From: Tsuneonella sediminis
GTDB taxonomy: Bacteria; Pseudomonadota; Alphaproteobacteria; Sphingomonadales; Sphingomonadaceae
Length of the DNA stretch: 64,000 bases
Assembly (NCBI RefSeq): GCF_051912845.1
Contig: NZ_JBNCBU010000001.1
Location: 1,426,001-1,490,000, forward strand
Direction of reading: 5' to 3'
Shown here: piece after piece, positions 36,155-45,644 of the stretch
Layout: every line of letters starts with the position of its first letter
How positions within the stretch are numbered: the first letter of the stretch is position 1
Translations under genes and position numbers: made by a program
The notes under the pieces: model-generated
The model's input: only the letters and a program-made list of their open reading frames with translations
Told to the model about the DNA's origin: nothing
The model's database searches: none

Positions 36155-38416
36155 TTATCCGACGATTCCGGCCGCGGCGAGTACGGCCAGGGTCAGGACT
36201 TCGGGTGCCGTGGCGGTCATCGGCGCGATCTGGACGGGTTTTTCCATGCCGACCATCATCGGTCCTATCGTGCTTGCCCCCGCGAGTTCGCGCAGCAGCT
36301 TGGCCGACAGGTTCGCCGATTGCAGCCCGGGCATGACCAGCACGTTGGCGGGACCGGATAGCCGGTTGAACGGATAGAGCTCCATGACCTTCGGGTTGAG
36401 CGCGGCATCGGGGGCCATCTCGCCCTCGTACTCGAAGGCGGGCTGCTGGGCATCGAGGATGGCCACCGCTTCGCGGATGTTGCCGAGCCACTGGCCCGGC
36501 GGGTTGCCGAAGGTCGAATAGGACAGGAATGCGACCCGCGGTTCGTGCCCGAGCCGCTTCGCGACCGCTGCGGTCTCGGTCGCGATGTGCGCCAGTTGCG
36601 CGGAGGTGGGCCGCTCGTTGATCGTCGTGTCGGCAAGGAACACGGTGTAGTTCTTGCCGATCAGCAGGTGGATGCCGAACGGAAGCGCGTCCTTTTTGGC
36701 GTCGAGCACGAGATTCACCTCGCGCGCGGTCTGGGCGAACGTGCGGGTGAGGCCCGAGATCATCGCGTCGCCATGACCGAGCGCCACGAGCAGGGCGGCA
36801 AAGACATTGCGTTCCTGATTCACCATGCGCCGCACATCGCGCATTGTGCGCCCGCGCCGCTTGAGCCGGTCATAGAGGAACTCGACCATCTGCGGGACCA
36901 GCTTGCTGTCGGCCGAGTTCTGGATCTCGAAACCGCCCGGATCGCTCGCGCCGAGCATGTGCAGCTTGTCGACGATCGCCTTGGTCCGACCAACTAGGAT
37001 CGGCGTACCGTAACCGAAATCGCGGAACTGGATCGCCGCGCGCAGGACGACATCCTCCTCCGCCTCGGCGAAGACGACCCGCTTCGGGTTGGCCTTTGCA
37101 TCCTCGTAGACGCGCGTGAGGACCGACGTGGTAGGATTGAGCCGGGCCTTGAGGCTGAGCCGGTAGGCGTCGAAATCGTCGATGGGTGCGCGGGCGACGC
37201 CCGAATCCATTGCCGCCTTGGCGACTGCGCTGGAAACGACTTCCATCAGCCGCGGGTCGAAGGGCGCGGGAATGATGTAATCGGTGCCGAACTTGTGGTT
37301 CACGCCGTAGGCTGCGGCGACCTCGTCGGGCACCCGCTCCCGCGCCAGGCTCGCGATGGCCTGCGCCGCGGCGACCTTCATCTCCTCGTTGATGGCGGTC
37401 GCCTGGACGTCGAGCGCGCCGCGGAAGATGAACGGGAAGCCGAGCACGTTGTTGACCTGGTTGGGATAATCGGAGCGGCCGGTTGCGACGATCGCATCGG
37501 GCCGCACCGCCTTGGCATCCTCGGGCCGGATCTCTGGATCGGGGTTAGCCATCGCGAATATGATCGGACTCGGCGCCATCTTCTCCACCCATTCGGGCTT
37601 GAGCGCACCCTTGGCCGACAGGCCGAGGAAGATGTCCGCGCCCACCAACGCCTCTTCGAGGCTGCGCGCGTCGGTTTCGACCGCGTGCGCGCTCTTCCAC
37701 TGGTCCACGCCTTCTCGGCCCGGATAGATCGGGCCGCTGCGGTCGCACACGATGACGTGATCGTGCGGCACGCCGACCGATTTGATCAGCGCCGTGCACG
37801 CGAGCGCGGACGCGCCCGCGCCGTTCACCACCATGCGCACGTCCTTGAGATCGCGGCCGGTCAGGTGGCAGGCGTTGATAAGCCCCGCGGCGGCGATGAT
37901 CGCCGTCCCGTGCTGGTCATCGTGCATGACCGGAATGTTCATCCGCTCGCGCAGGGCCTGCTCGATGACGAAGCATTCGGGCGCGGCGATATCTTCGAGG
38001 TTGATGCCCCCGAAGCTCGGTTCCATCAACGCGACCGCCTCGATGAACTTGTCGGGGTCCTCGGTGTCGAGTTCGATGTCGATCGAATCGACGTCGGCGA
38101 ACCGCTTGAACAGCACCGCCTTGCCTTCCATCACCGGCTTCGAGGCGAGCGCGCCGAGGTTGCCCATCCCAAGGATCGCGGTGCCGTTCGAGATCACCGC
38201 GACGAGGTTCGAGCGCGCGGTGTAGCGCGCCGCGTTGGCAGGATCGTCGGCGATCGCCTGGACCGGGGCGGCGACCCCGGGCGAATAGGCAAGGCTGAGA
38301 TCGCGCTGCGTCGCCATGGGCTTGGAGGCGACGATCTCGATCTTTCCCGGCCGAATCGTCTCGTGATAGAACAGCGCCTCGCGCTCGGTGAATGCGGTGG
38401 GCTTCTCGTCGGCCAA
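36155..38416 (-). CDS. maeB: NADP-dependent malic enzyme (MaeB type)
   Basis: 753-residue MaeB: an N-terminal malic-enzyme domain (about 1-430) that oxidatively decarboxylates malate to pyruvate with NADP, fused to a C-terminal phosphotransacetylase-like domain (about 430-753) that is regulatory in known members. Seen: SLAYSPGVAAPV near residue 45, MHDDQHGTAII, GAGASALACTALI (dinucleotide loop), and MANPDPEIRPEDA. The start is TTG 38416 with a GAGAGGGGG ribosome site. Divergent from mutS. Confidence 0.94.
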   Translation of the reverse strand: MADEKPTAFTEREALFYHETIRPGKIEIVASKPMATQRDLSLAYSPGVAAPVQAIADDPANAARYTARSNLVAVISNGTAILGMGNLGALASKPVMEGKAVLFKRFADVDSIDIELDTEDPDKFIEAVALMEPSFGGINLEDIAAPECFVIEQALRERMNIPVMHDDQHGTAIIAAAGLINACHLTGRDLKDVRMVVNGAGASALACTALIKSVGVPHDHVIVCDRSGPIYPGREGVDQWKSAHAVETDARSLEEALVGADIFLGLSAKGALKPEWVEKMAPSPIIFAMANPDPEIRPEDAKAVRPDAIVATGRSDYPNQVNNVLGFPFIFRGALDVQATAINEEMKVAAAQAIASLARERVPDEVAAAYGVNHKFGTDYIIPAPFDPRLMEVVSSAVAKAAMDSGVARAPIDDFDAYRLSLKARLNPTTSVLTRVYEDAKANPKRVVFAEAEEDVVLRAAIQFRDFGYGTPILVGRTKAIVDKLHMLGASDPGGFEIQNSADSKLVPQMVEFLYDRLKRRGRTMRDVRRMVNQERNVFAALLVALGHGDAMISGLTRTFAQTAREVNLVLDAKKDALPFGIHLLIGKNYTVFLADTTINERPTSAQLAHIATETAAVAKRLGHEPRVAFLSYSTFGNPPGQWLGNIREAVAILDAQQPAFEYEGEMAPDAALNPKVMELYPFNRLSGPANVLVMPGLQSANLSAKLLRELAGASTIGPMMVGMEKPVQIAPMTATAPEVLTLAVLAAAGIVG

Positions 38417-38493
38417 TGGGGCCCCCTCTCTTGCAATGACCCCCGTCGCCCTAACGGAAGTTGGACGAGCGCAACAGGGGAAAGGCGCTCGCT

Positions 38494-41160
38494 GTGCCGT
38501 TCCGAATCGACCTGCCAGCGGCTACCCCCCTCGCCGTGGCGGGAAGTGCGACTCCGATGATGGCCCAGTACCTCGCGCTCAAGCGCCAGGCCGAGGGCTG
38601 CCTGCTGTTCTACCGGATGGGCGATTTCTTCGAGCTGTTCTTCGAGGACGCGAGGATCGCGGCGCGAGTACTCGACATCGCGCTGACCAGCCGGGGCGAG
38701 CACGACGGCGCGCCGATCCCGATGTGCGGGGTCCCCGTGCATTCTGCCGAAGGGTATCTCGCCCGGTTGATCAAGGCCGGGCACCGCGTGGCCATCGCCG
38801 AGCAGACGGAGAGCCCCGACCAGGCCAAGGCCCGTGCGAAACGCGAAGGCACGCCCTCCTCGAAGGCGCTGGTCGCGCGCGCGATCGTACGGTTCGTCAC
38901 CGCGGGCACCCTGACAGAAGAAGCCTTGCTCGAACCGCGCCGGGCGAATGTGCTGGCCGCAGTGTGCGAGGTGCGCGGCACCTGCGGGATTGCCGCGACG
39001 GATGTTTCGACCGGACGGATGACGCTCGAGGATTGCGCGCCCGCGGATCTGGCGGCGGCCCTTGCGAGGCTTTCCCCGAGCGAGGTCGTCGTCCCTGAAG
39101 GATGGGAGAATGCCCCCGAGGAAGCGGCAGCGCGGCCCCGTAACGACTTCGGCAGCGAGACAGGTGCCGAACGCTTGTGCCGGATCCACGGTGTCGCAAC
39201 CCTCGACGGCTTCGGCCAGTTCACCCGCGCCATGCTCGGCGCGGCGGGCGGCCTTCTCGCCTACCTCGACCACGTGGGGCGCGGCACCTTGCCGTTCCTG
39301 CTTCCGCCCAAGGCGGTGGACACCGCCCGCACTCTCGCCATGGACGCCTCCACCCGCGCAAGCCTCGAGATCGTCGAAGCCAGCCGCGGAGGACGCGCGG
39401 GCAGTCTGCTCGACGCCGTCGACAGATGCGCGACGGGAGCCGGCGCGCGCCAGCTTGCCGAGGACCTTTCGGCTCCGCTGACCGATCGTGCGGACATCGA
39501 GGCGCGCCTCGCGCTGGTCGATTGGCTCCACGCAGACCCCCTCCTGCGGGCCGATATACGCACGGCGTTGCGTGCATTGCCTGACCTCGGCCGCGCGATA
39601 GGCCGCGTCGTCGCCGGGCGAGGCAGCCCCCGCGATCTCGGCCAGCTGCGCGACGGACTGGCAGGAGCCCGGCGGTTGCGCGATCACCTCGCTTCCCAGG
39701 CCGACCGTCCCTCGCTGCTCGACCGCATTCTCCCCGATCTCGGCGGGCACGGCGCGCTGACCGATCATTTGTCGCGGGCCCTCGTTCCGTCTCCGCCGAC
39801 CGAGCGTGGCCAGGGGGGCTACATCGCCGATGCCTACGACGCGGCGCTCGACGAACTGCGCGCGACCGCCGGAAACGCGCGCCGCGCCATCGCCGCGCTC
39901 GAGGCAAAATATCGGGCCGAGACCGGCATTGCCGCGCTCAAGATCAAGCATAACGGCGTGCTGGGCTATTTCATCGAGGTGCCCGCGAAACACGCCGACG
40001 CCTTGATGGCGCCGGACAGCGGCTTTGCCCATCGCCAAACAATGGCCGGCGCGGTGCGTTTCAATTCGGTCCGCCTGCACGAGGAAGCGGGCCGCATCGC
40101 CGAGGCAGGCGGTCATGCGCTCGCCGCCGAAGAGACGCATTTTGAGGACCTCGTCGAACGCGCCGTAACCGCGCGAGAAGGCATCGCACGGACGGCTGCC
40201 GCGCTTGCCCGGATCGACGTTTCGGCCAGTCACGCGGAGCGCGCGGCCGAGGGTGACTGGGTTCGACCGGAGATTGTCGACGAGCCGGTGCTGCGGATCG
40301 CGGCCGGTCGGCACCCGGTGGTCGAAGCTGCGCTTGCAGCGGGCGGGGAGCGTTTCGTCGCCAACGATTGCACGCTCGGTCCCGACGACCGGCTGTGGTT
40401 GATCGGTGGCCCGAACATGGGCGGCAAATCGACGTTTCTGCGCCAGAACGCGCTGATCCTGCTGCTCGCACAGGCCGGCGCATTCGTGCCTGCGGCTTCG
40501 GCAACGTGCGGCCTCGCCGACCGGGTCTTCAGCCGCGTGGGCGCCAGCGACCAGCTTGCGCGCGGGCGTTCGACGTTCATGGTCGAGATGGTCGAAACCG
40601 CGGCCATCCTGTCACAGGCGACCGAGCGCAGCTTTGTCATCCTCGATGAAGTGGGGCGTGGCACCTCGACCTACGACGGGCTGGCGCTGGCCTGGGCCGT
40701 GGCCGAAGCCGTGCACACCACGAACCGAAGCCGCTGCCTGTTCGCCACGCATTATCACGAGCTCGCCCGGCTCGCGGAAAGCTGCGACGCCCTTACGCTG
40801 CATCACGTCCGCGCACGGGAGTGGAAGGGCGATCTCGTTCTTCTTCACGAACTGGCCGAAGGTCCGGCAGACCGGTCCTACGGTCTTGCCGTCGCGCGGC
40901 TCGCGGGCGTGCCGCCGCATGTCGTCACGCGGGCAAAGACGGTACTGGACCGGCTGGAGAAGGGACGCGCGGAAACAGGGGGGCTGGCGGTGGGCCTTGG
41001 CGACCTGCCGCTATTCGCCGCAGCTGCGCACGCGGAGGAAGAGGCCTGCGATTCGCTTCGTGAGACCCTGCGCGACCTCGACGTGGACGCGCTGACCCCG
41101 CGAGAGGCGCTCGATCTGCTCTACGCTCTCAAGCGCGAAGCCGGCGAAAGCGCTCCTTAA
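38494..41160 (+). CDS. mutS: DNA mismatch repair protein MutS
   Basis: About 888 residues from GTG 38494; an in-frame TTG at 38461 would add 11. The GTG has AGGGGAAAGG before it. The mismatch-binding domain starts with TPMMAQYLALKRQ and YRMGDFFELF, where F-E are the base-stacking residues. The clamp and lever domains follow, then the ATPase with Walker A GPNMGGKST (K645), the Walker B FVILDEVGRGTSTYDG and the conserved ATHYHEL. It initiates mismatch repair with MutL, which is not in the window. Confidence 0.95.
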   Translation: MPFRIDLPAATPLAVAGSATPMMAQYLALKRQAEGCLLFYRMGDFFELFFEDARIAARVLDIALTSRGEHDGAPIPMCGVPVHSAEGYLARLIKAGHRVAIAEQTESPDQAKARAKREGTPSSKALVARAIVRFVTAGTLTEEALLEPRRANVLAAVCEVRGTCGIAATDVSTGRMTLEDCAPADLAAALARLSPSEVVVPEGWENAPEEAAARPRNDFGSETGAERLCRIHGVATLDGFGQFTRAMLGAAGGLLAYLDHVGRGTLPFLLPPKAVDTARTLAMDASTRASLEIVEASRGGRAGSLLDAVDRCATGAGARQLAEDLSAPLTDRADIEARLALVDWLHADPLLRADIRTALRALPDLGRAIGRVVAGRGSPRDLGQLRDGLAGARRLRDHLASQADRPSLLDRILPDLGGHGALTDHLSRALVPSPPTERGQGGYIADAYDAALDELRATAGNARRAIAALEAKYRAETGIAALKIKHNGVLGYFIEVPAKHADALMAPDSGFAHRQTMAGAVRFNSVRLHEEAGRIAEAGGHALAAEETHFEDLVERAVTAREGIARTAAALARIDVSASHAERAAEGDWVRPEIVDEPVLRIAAGRHPVVEAALAAGGERFVANDCTLGPDDRLWLIGGPNMGGKSTFLRQNALILLLAQAGAFVPAASATCGLADRVFSRVGASDQLARGRSTFMVEMVETAAILSQATERSFVILDEVGRGTSTYDGLALAWAVAEAVHTTNRSRCLFATHYHELARLAESCDALTLHHVRAREWKGDLVLLHELAEGPADRSYGLAVARLAGVPPHVVTRAKTVLDRLEKGRAETGGLAVGLGDLPLFAAAAHAEEEACDSLRETLRDLDVDALTPREALDLLYALKREAGESAP

Positions 41161-41184
41161 CCGTTGACGGGTTACGCTCGCGCC

Positions 41185-41547
41185 ATGCGCGGGTACATGT
41201 TTCGCAGCCGCTGGTCGGCCCTGCTTTTCGTGGGCCTGGTCCTGTTTGGCGTCGCGAATCTTGTCGGCACCGAGGAAGACGGCGGGGCAATCGACGCGGC
41301 ACGCGCACAATTTTCCGGCCAGCACGACCAGGCCGAGGCGTTTACCCAGTACAGTCCCGCCGGCCAGCAAACGGACGACGTGACGCTGCAATTCGCACAG
41401 GACGAGGAACTTATCGACCCCGCGACGGGCTATGATCCAACGCCCGTCGATGACTTCGCGGTCGCGCAAGAGGTCTCCCGAGAGGTTGTTCCCGGCGCTC
41501 AGGTCGTTATCGTTGCGCCCGATGGCGGACGACAACCGGGACAGTAA
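41185..41547 (+). CDS. Small single-pass membrane protein, unknown function
   Basis: 120 residues. One hydrophobic helix lies at about 10-25 (WSALLFVGLVLFGVANLVG), followed by an acidic, Gln-rich extracytoplasmic tail (AFTQYSPAGQQTDDVTLQF). It begins 24 bases after mutS and overlaps the DUF202 gene by 26 bases, so the two are probably one transcript. No family recognised. Confidence 0.65.
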   Translation: MRGYMFRSRWSALLFVGLVLFGVANLVGTEEDGGAIDAARAQFSGQHDQAEAFTQYSPAGQQTDDVTLQFAQDEELIDPATGYDPTPVDDFAVAQEVSREVVPGAQVVIVAPDGGRQPGQ

Positions 41548-41950
41548 CGAACTCGCCGAAGAGCGCACCGAGCTCGCCGAAGACCGCAACATCATGGCGA
41601 TGGAGCGGACCTTCGCGGGCTGGATGCGGACCGCATTCGCGGCAATTGGCATCGGCCTAGCCTTTCGCGCGGTATTCGGCGAATTCGACCCGCCGTGGCT
41701 CGCCCGCGCGATTGCCACGCTGTTCATCGGTGCCGGAGCCGCGCTCGCGTGGTCGGCGCAGCGGCGCACGTGCGCGACGCTGGCACGCCTTAATCCGCAT
41801 ACGCTCGAGACCCCCGCAGCACCCAATTTCCGGCTGCTCGCCTATGCCGTGATGCTGGGGTCGGCCCTTCTGATTGCCGGGCTGTGGATCCTGAATGACG
41901 GAGACCTCGGCACCGGAGACGCCGACAAGTCAGCGTTCCCCGGCGCGTAA
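41522..41950 (+). CDS. DUF202 (YidH-like) membrane protein
   Basis: 142-residue DUF202 protein. A charged N-terminus (NELAEERTELAEDRNIMAMERTF) holds the family's LAxERTxLAxxRT-like motif, followed by three hydrophobic helices (about 41-58, 66-83, 110-130). The function of the family is unknown; it appears in yeast vacuolar Vtc proteins and in YidH. ATG 41522 overlaps the preceding gene by 26 bases. Confidence 0.8.
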   Translation: MADDNRDSNELAEERTELAEDRNIMAMERTFAGWMRTAFAAIGIGLAFRAVFGEFDPPWLARAIATLFIGAGAALAWSAQRRTCATLARLNPHTLETPAAPNFRLLAYAVMLGSALLIAGLWILNDGDLGTGDADKSAFPGA

Positions 41951-41957
41951 GCCGCCT

Positions 41958-42278
41958 TCAGGCGCCGTCCGATGGAAGATCGGGGTCGACCTTGTTGTCC
42001 TTGCCGTACTTGTCCTCGTTGTCGTCGAGATTGGGTTCGCCGCGATAGGCGCCCATGTCGATCCGGCCGGAACTTTCCATGTCGCGCATGTGGTCGACCA
42101 GGTCGGGGCTCTCGGTCGTATCGTGCTTCACGCTCGAGGTGGGATCGCCCTTGCGAAGGTCCTGCGCCTGTTCGGCGACGGTCTGCGCCTGACTGCGCTC
42201 GTCGTCCTGTTCGTCGTTATGGGTCTCGGGAGCGAGCGCGTCGCGGGTCCCGGCGTCGTCATGGTCGGTGGTGTTCAT
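41958..42278 (-). CDS. Acidic, disordered small protein
   Basis: 106-residue hydrophilic protein, rich in Asp, Glu, Gln and Asn, with no hydrophobic core (ETHNDEQDDERSQ, GEPNLDDNEDKYGKDNK). Probably intrinsically disordered and possibly stress-related by composition. Convergent with the DUF202 gene and 56 bases downstream of the dehydrogenase gene on the same strand. No family recognised; the coding call rests on codon bias and the ATG with GGAGA upstream. Confidence 0.6.
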   Translation of the reverse strand: MNTTDHDDAGTRDALAPETHNDEQDDERSQAQTVAEQAQDLRKGDPTSSVKHDTTESPDLVDHMRDMESSGRIDMGAYRGEPNLDDNEDKYGKDNKVDPDLPSDGA

Positions 42279-42334
42279 CGGGCCTGTCTCCTTTGCGCTA
42301 TCAACCGTTTGCGCCTCGGCCCTGTTCCCGACGG

Positions 42335-43204
42335 TCAGCGCGTGGGCACCGTCGCCTCGCCGGAATAATCGTAGAACCCCCGGCCTGTCTTGCGGCCGAG
42401 CCACCCCGCCTCGACATACTGGACCAACAAGGGCGCAGGGCGAAACTTGGGATCGCCGGTCGAATTGAACAGGACCCGCACGATCTCGAGACACGTGTCG
42501 AGTCCGATGAAATCGGCCAGCTGCAGCGGCCCCATGGGATGATTGAGCCCGAGCCGACATGCGGCGTCGATGTCGGCAACCGTCGCCGTGCCTTCGCCCA
42601 GCGCGAATACCGCCTCGTTGAGCATCGGCATGAGAACCCGGTTGACGACAAAACCCGGCGCATCGCGCACCTCCACGACGTGCTTGCCCAGGCTTTCACC
42701 GAGCGCTTTCGTGCGCGCGAGAGTCTCGTCGGACGTGGCCAGACCCGCAATCACCTCAACAAGGCCCATGACCGGCACCGGGTTGAAGAAGTGCAGCCCG
42801 ATGAATCGCGCCGGATCCGGCGTCCATGCCGCCATCCGGGTGATCGGGATCGAACTGGTGTTCGAGGCAAGGATGGCACCGGCATCCAGCACCGCGCCAG
42901 CACTTTCGAAGATCGCTTTCTTGATCGCCTCGCTCTCGGTGGCTGCCTCGATGATGAAGACCGCGTCGGCCATCGGCGCAAGCGATGCGACCGGCTCGAT
43001 CCGGGCCATCGCGCTGTCAGCGGCTGTCGCCTCGAGCTTGCCCTTGTCGACCAGCCGGGCGATTCCCTTGCCGATCCCGGCCTTGCCCTTCTCGGCCGCC
43101 GCGATGTCGATGTCGGAAAGCAGGACCCGATACCCCGCTTGCGCGAGAGTCTGCGCTATTCCCCCGCCCATCTGTCCCGCGCCAATGACCCCGATCGTGT
43201 CCAT
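42335..43204 (-). CDS. 3-hydroxybutyryl-CoA dehydrogenase
   Basis: 289-residue NAD(P)-dependent 3-hydroxyacyl-CoA dehydrogenase. The Rossmann loop GAGQMGGGIAQ is at 8-18 and the HCDH signature is DAPGFVVNRVLMPMLNEA. The catalytic His is in GLHFFNPVPVM and its partner Glu in LVEVI. It acts in beta-oxidation or butyrate/PHB metabolism. ATG 43204 is the family start. The CoA-transferase genes at 12-14 kb act in the same metabolism but are far away. Confidence 0.93.
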   Translation of the reverse strand: MDTIGVIGAGQMGGGIAQTLAQAGYRVLLSDIDIAAAEKGKAGIGKGIARLVDKGKLEATAADSAMARIEPVASLAPMADAVFIIEAATESEAIKKAIFESAGAVLDAGAILASNTSSIPITRMAAWTPDPARFIGLHFFNPVPVMGLVEVIAGLATSDETLARTKALGESLGKHVVEVRDAPGFVVNRVLMPMLNEAVFALGEGTATVADIDAACRLGLNHPMGPLQLADFIGLDTCLEIVRVLFNSTGDPKFRPAPLLVQYVEAGWLGRKTGRGFYDYSGEATVPTR

Positions 43205-43260
43205 CGCCAGCTTCCTTCGCAATTGCAGCGAAGCGCGTTAGCGAGCGGAGGAAGGATTGG

Positions 43261-43842
43261 CTAGCGGCTGGCGCCGGGCGTCCAGGTTACGTCCGAGCGC
43301 CCTTCGTCATTGAGCAGGCGGGCGAGCTGGAAGAGGTAATCGGACAGCCGGTTCACGTAAGCCAGCGCGGCGAGATTGACCGGATCGTGACTGGCGAGCG
43401 CGGTCATGGCCCGCTCCGCCCGCCGGACCGCAGCGCGGGCGAGATGAACGCGTGCAGCTCCTTCGGTTCCGCCGGGCAGGACAAAGCTCTTGAGCGGCAT
43501 CAACCGCTCCCCCGCAGCATCGATCTGCCCTTCGAGCCATTCGACCTGCGCCGGGATCATCCGCAGGACCATTTCCGACGGCGCGAAGTCCTCCCCGCCG
43601 ATGCCGCCCAGCGGGGTCGCGAGGTCGGCACCGAGGTCGAACATGTCGTTCTGGATCCGGGCGAGGGCGGTCCATTCGTCGCCTTCGAGAACGACAGCCG
43701 CGAACCCGATAGCAGAGTTTGCCTCGTCGACCGCGCCGATCGCCTCGATCCGGGCAGAGTGCTTGGGACAGCGCGAACCGTCGACGAGGCCGGTGGTGCC
43801 GTCGTCGCCCGTCCGGGTATAGATCCTGTTGAGCTTGACCAA
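43261..43842 (-). CDS. Cob(I)alamin adenosyltransferase, PduO type
   Basis: 193-residue ATP:corrinoid adenosyltransferase that makes coenzyme B12. The N-terminal IYTRTGDDGTTGLVDG is the ATP-binding signature; FVLPGGTEGAARVHLARAAVRRAER and NRLSDYLFQLAR complete the pattern. The start is TTG 43842 (V K L N R I Y follows). No B12 biosynthesis genes are nearby, so it probably serves salvage for methylmalonyl-CoA mutase or ribonucleotide reductase. Confidence 0.93.
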   Translation of the reverse strand: MVKLNRIYTRTGDDGTTGLVDGSRCPKHSARIEAIGAVDEANSAIGFAAVVLEGDEWTALARIQNDMFDLGADLATPLGGIGGEDFAPSEMVLRMIPAQVEWLEGQIDAAGERLMPLKSFVLPGGTEGAARVHLARAAVRRAERAMTALASHDPVNLAALAYVNRLSDYLFQLARLLNDEGRSDVTWTPGASR

Positions 43843-43870
43843 GCGGCCGTGTCCGAACCCGGTATCGCGC

Positions 43871-44098
43871 TCAGCGCGTCGCCATCAGGATCACGGCGAC
43901 CACCACGATCGCCAGCGCCTGGTACTTGATGCGGTTGAACATCATCCGGTTCTGCAGGAGCTGCATCTCGTGCTGGCGTTCCGAGCCTGCGTCGATGTCC
44001 GCGCGGTGCGACTGGAGAAAGGCGACGATGCCCCGCACGAGCGAATAGACGACGAGCGCCATGAGGACGACGAGGACGATGACGAGGAGGGTGGTCAT
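43871..44098 (-). CDS. Twin transmembrane protein (HIG1-like)
   Basis: 75-residue protein with two hydrophobic helices (2-24 and 57-72) joined by a polar hairpin, LQNRMMFNRIKYQALAI. This NRxxxxR/KYQ layout is common to the small alphaproteobacterial 'twin transmembrane' family related to mitochondrial HIG1, linked there to respiratory supercomplexes. Role here unknown. 28 bases upstream of the adenosyltransferase gene. Confidence 0.8.
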   Translation of the reverse strand: MTTLLVIVLVVLMALVVYSLVRGIVAFLQSHRADIDAGSERQHEMQLLQNRMMFNRIKYQALAIVVVAVILMATR

Positions 44099-44107
44099 GG
44101 CACCAAT

Positions 44108-44935
44108 CTAGGATGTCGCGAGCGAAATGCCAGCAGGGAAGCGTTTCGCGCGCAGCCTTTCGGCAAGGGCAGCGCCGTCCCTTCCGGCCAGTCGCAGATC
44201 GCGCAGTGCGGGAGAGCCGCGCCGCTTGGCGAGTTTCCGCCCGTCGGGTTCGACCAGCAGCGCGTGATGATGCCAGCGCGGCACCGGCAGGCCGAGCAAC
44301 TCCTGCAGCAGCCGGTGGACATGGGTGGCGGCCAACAGGTCCTGCCCTCGCGTGACCAGCGTCACGCCGTCCGCCGCGTCGTCAAGCGTTACGGCAAGGT
44401 GATAGCTGGCGGGCGCGTCCTTGCGCACGAGGACCGGGTCGCCCGCAAGGTCGGGCCGCGCCCGCTGCACGCCCGCCAGGTCGTCAGCCCACTCGATCGG
44501 ACCGGTCAACTCGAGCGCCTTGCCGACGTCAAGCCGCCACGCCGCATCGCCTGGTCGGGCATCCTTGCCCCGGCAGGTGCCCGGGTAGACCGGACCCTCC
44601 GGTCCGCTGGCCTTTGCCGCGGCGGCGATTTCGGCGCGCGTGCAAGTGCATGCATAGAGCAATCCCGCCGCACGCAACCGCTCGGCGGCATCCTCGTACG
44701 ACGCGAGCCGCGCGGACTGCCGGGCGACCTCGGTCCAGTCCAGGCCAAGCCATACGAGGTCGGCGCGGAACTCGTCCGCTAGCTCCGGCCGGGACCGCGC
44801 GCCGTCTATGTCCTCGATCCGCAACAGGAACCGCCCGCCACGTTCGCGGGCGAGATCGTGCGCAATTATCGCCGAGAACGCGTGACCGAGATGAAGCGAC
44901 CCGTTGGGACTCGGGGCGAAGCGCGTGACTTCCAT
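44108..44935 (-). CDS. gluQ: Glutamyl-Q tRNA(Asp) synthetase
   Basis: 275-residue truncated GluRS paralogue that attaches glutamate to queuosine at position 34 of tRNA-Asp. HIGH-type motif is PSPNGSLHLGHAF near residue 8, the zinc-like Cys set is CTCTRAEI plus a later Cys in YPGTCRG, and the KMSKS equivalent is KLAKRRG. The anticodon-binding domain is absent, as in the family. Nine bases upstream of the twin transmembrane gene. Confidence 0.92.
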   Translation of the reverse strand: MEVTRFAPSPNGSLHLGHAFSAIIAHDLARERGGRFLLRIEDIDGARSRPELADEFRADLVWLGLDWTEVARQSARLASYEDAAERLRAAGLLYACTCTRAEIAAAAKASGPEGPVYPGTCRGKDARPGDAAWRLDVGKALELTGPIEWADDLAGVQRARPDLAGDPVLVRKDAPASYHLAVTLDDAADGVTLVTRGQDLLAATHVHRLLQELLGLPVPRWHHHALLVEPDGRKLAKRRGSPALRDLRLAGRDGAALAERLRAKRFPAGISLATS

Positions 44936-45038
44936 GGACCCGCCCTAGCCGCAAACGGCTGTGGATTCAGCCGGTGTCATCAACTTGACTAAGGAATCGG
45001 CAAATGGTCCTTGTCGGTATCGGGAGGCAGGCGGACAG

Positions 45039-45644
45039 GTGTTCAGGGCCGAACTGATCGAGCGCGCAGCGCATTTCCGGCGGGCCGAGGACGACCCGGC
45101 GCGGGCGCTCGAAAGTTGCCCGGCCCTTGTGCTGAACGCCGATTACACCCCGCTGTCGTACTATCCGCTCAGCCTGTGGCCCTGGCAGACCGCGATAAAG
45201 GCGGTGTTCCTCGAACGTGTCGACATCGTCGCGAGCTACGAACGCTGCGTCCATTCGCCCAGCCTCGACATGCAGATTCCGAGCGTGATCGCGCTGAGGC
45301 AATACGTTCGCCCGAGCGAGTTTCCGGCCTTCACGCGGTTCAACCTGTTCCTGCGCGACCGGTTCGCCTGCCAGTACTGCGGCAGCGAGAAGGACCTGAC
45401 CTTCGACCACGTGATCCCGCGCCGCCTCGGCGGACGCACGACATGGGAAAACATCGCGACCGCCTGCGCGCCGTGCAACATGAAAAAGGGCGGGCGAACG
45501 CCGCAGCAGGCGCACATGAACATCGTGCGCCCGATCCGCCCGACGAGCTGGCAGCTGCACCAGCACGGCAAGGCGTTTCCGCCCAACTACCTCCACGAAA
45601 CGTGGCGCGACTGGCTCTACTGGGACATCGAACTGGAAGCCTAG
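45039..45644 (+). CDS. HNH endonuclease family protein
   Basis: 201-residue HNH nuclease-like protein. Zinc Cys pairs C111-C114 and C143-C146 bracket the core FDHVIPRRLGG (D123-H124) and the N of TTWENIATAC. The N-terminal part (CPALVLNADYTPLSYYPLS) belongs to a cyanobacterial and alphaproteobacterial group of stand-alone HNH proteins of unknown role, not obviously restriction or homing enzymes. The GTG 45039 has GGGAGG before it; the longer frame from 44961 lacks family match. It shares a CTAG stop with the convergent tryptophan dioxygenase gene. Confidence 0.85.
   Translation: MFRAELIERAAHFRRAEDDPARALESCPALVLNADYTPLSYYPLSLWPWQTAIKAVFLERVDIVASYERCVHSPSLDMQIPSVIALRQYVRPSEFPAFTRFNLFLRDRFACQYCGSEKDLTFDHVIPRRLGGRTTWENIATACAPCNMKKGGRTPQQAHMNIVRPIRPTSWQLHQHGKAFPPNYLHETWRDWLYWDIELEA

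Noticed and set aside
38194..40314. 706-codon frame antisense to maeB and mutS
   Set aside because: Crosses the divergent gap between two certain genes; low-complexity shadow.
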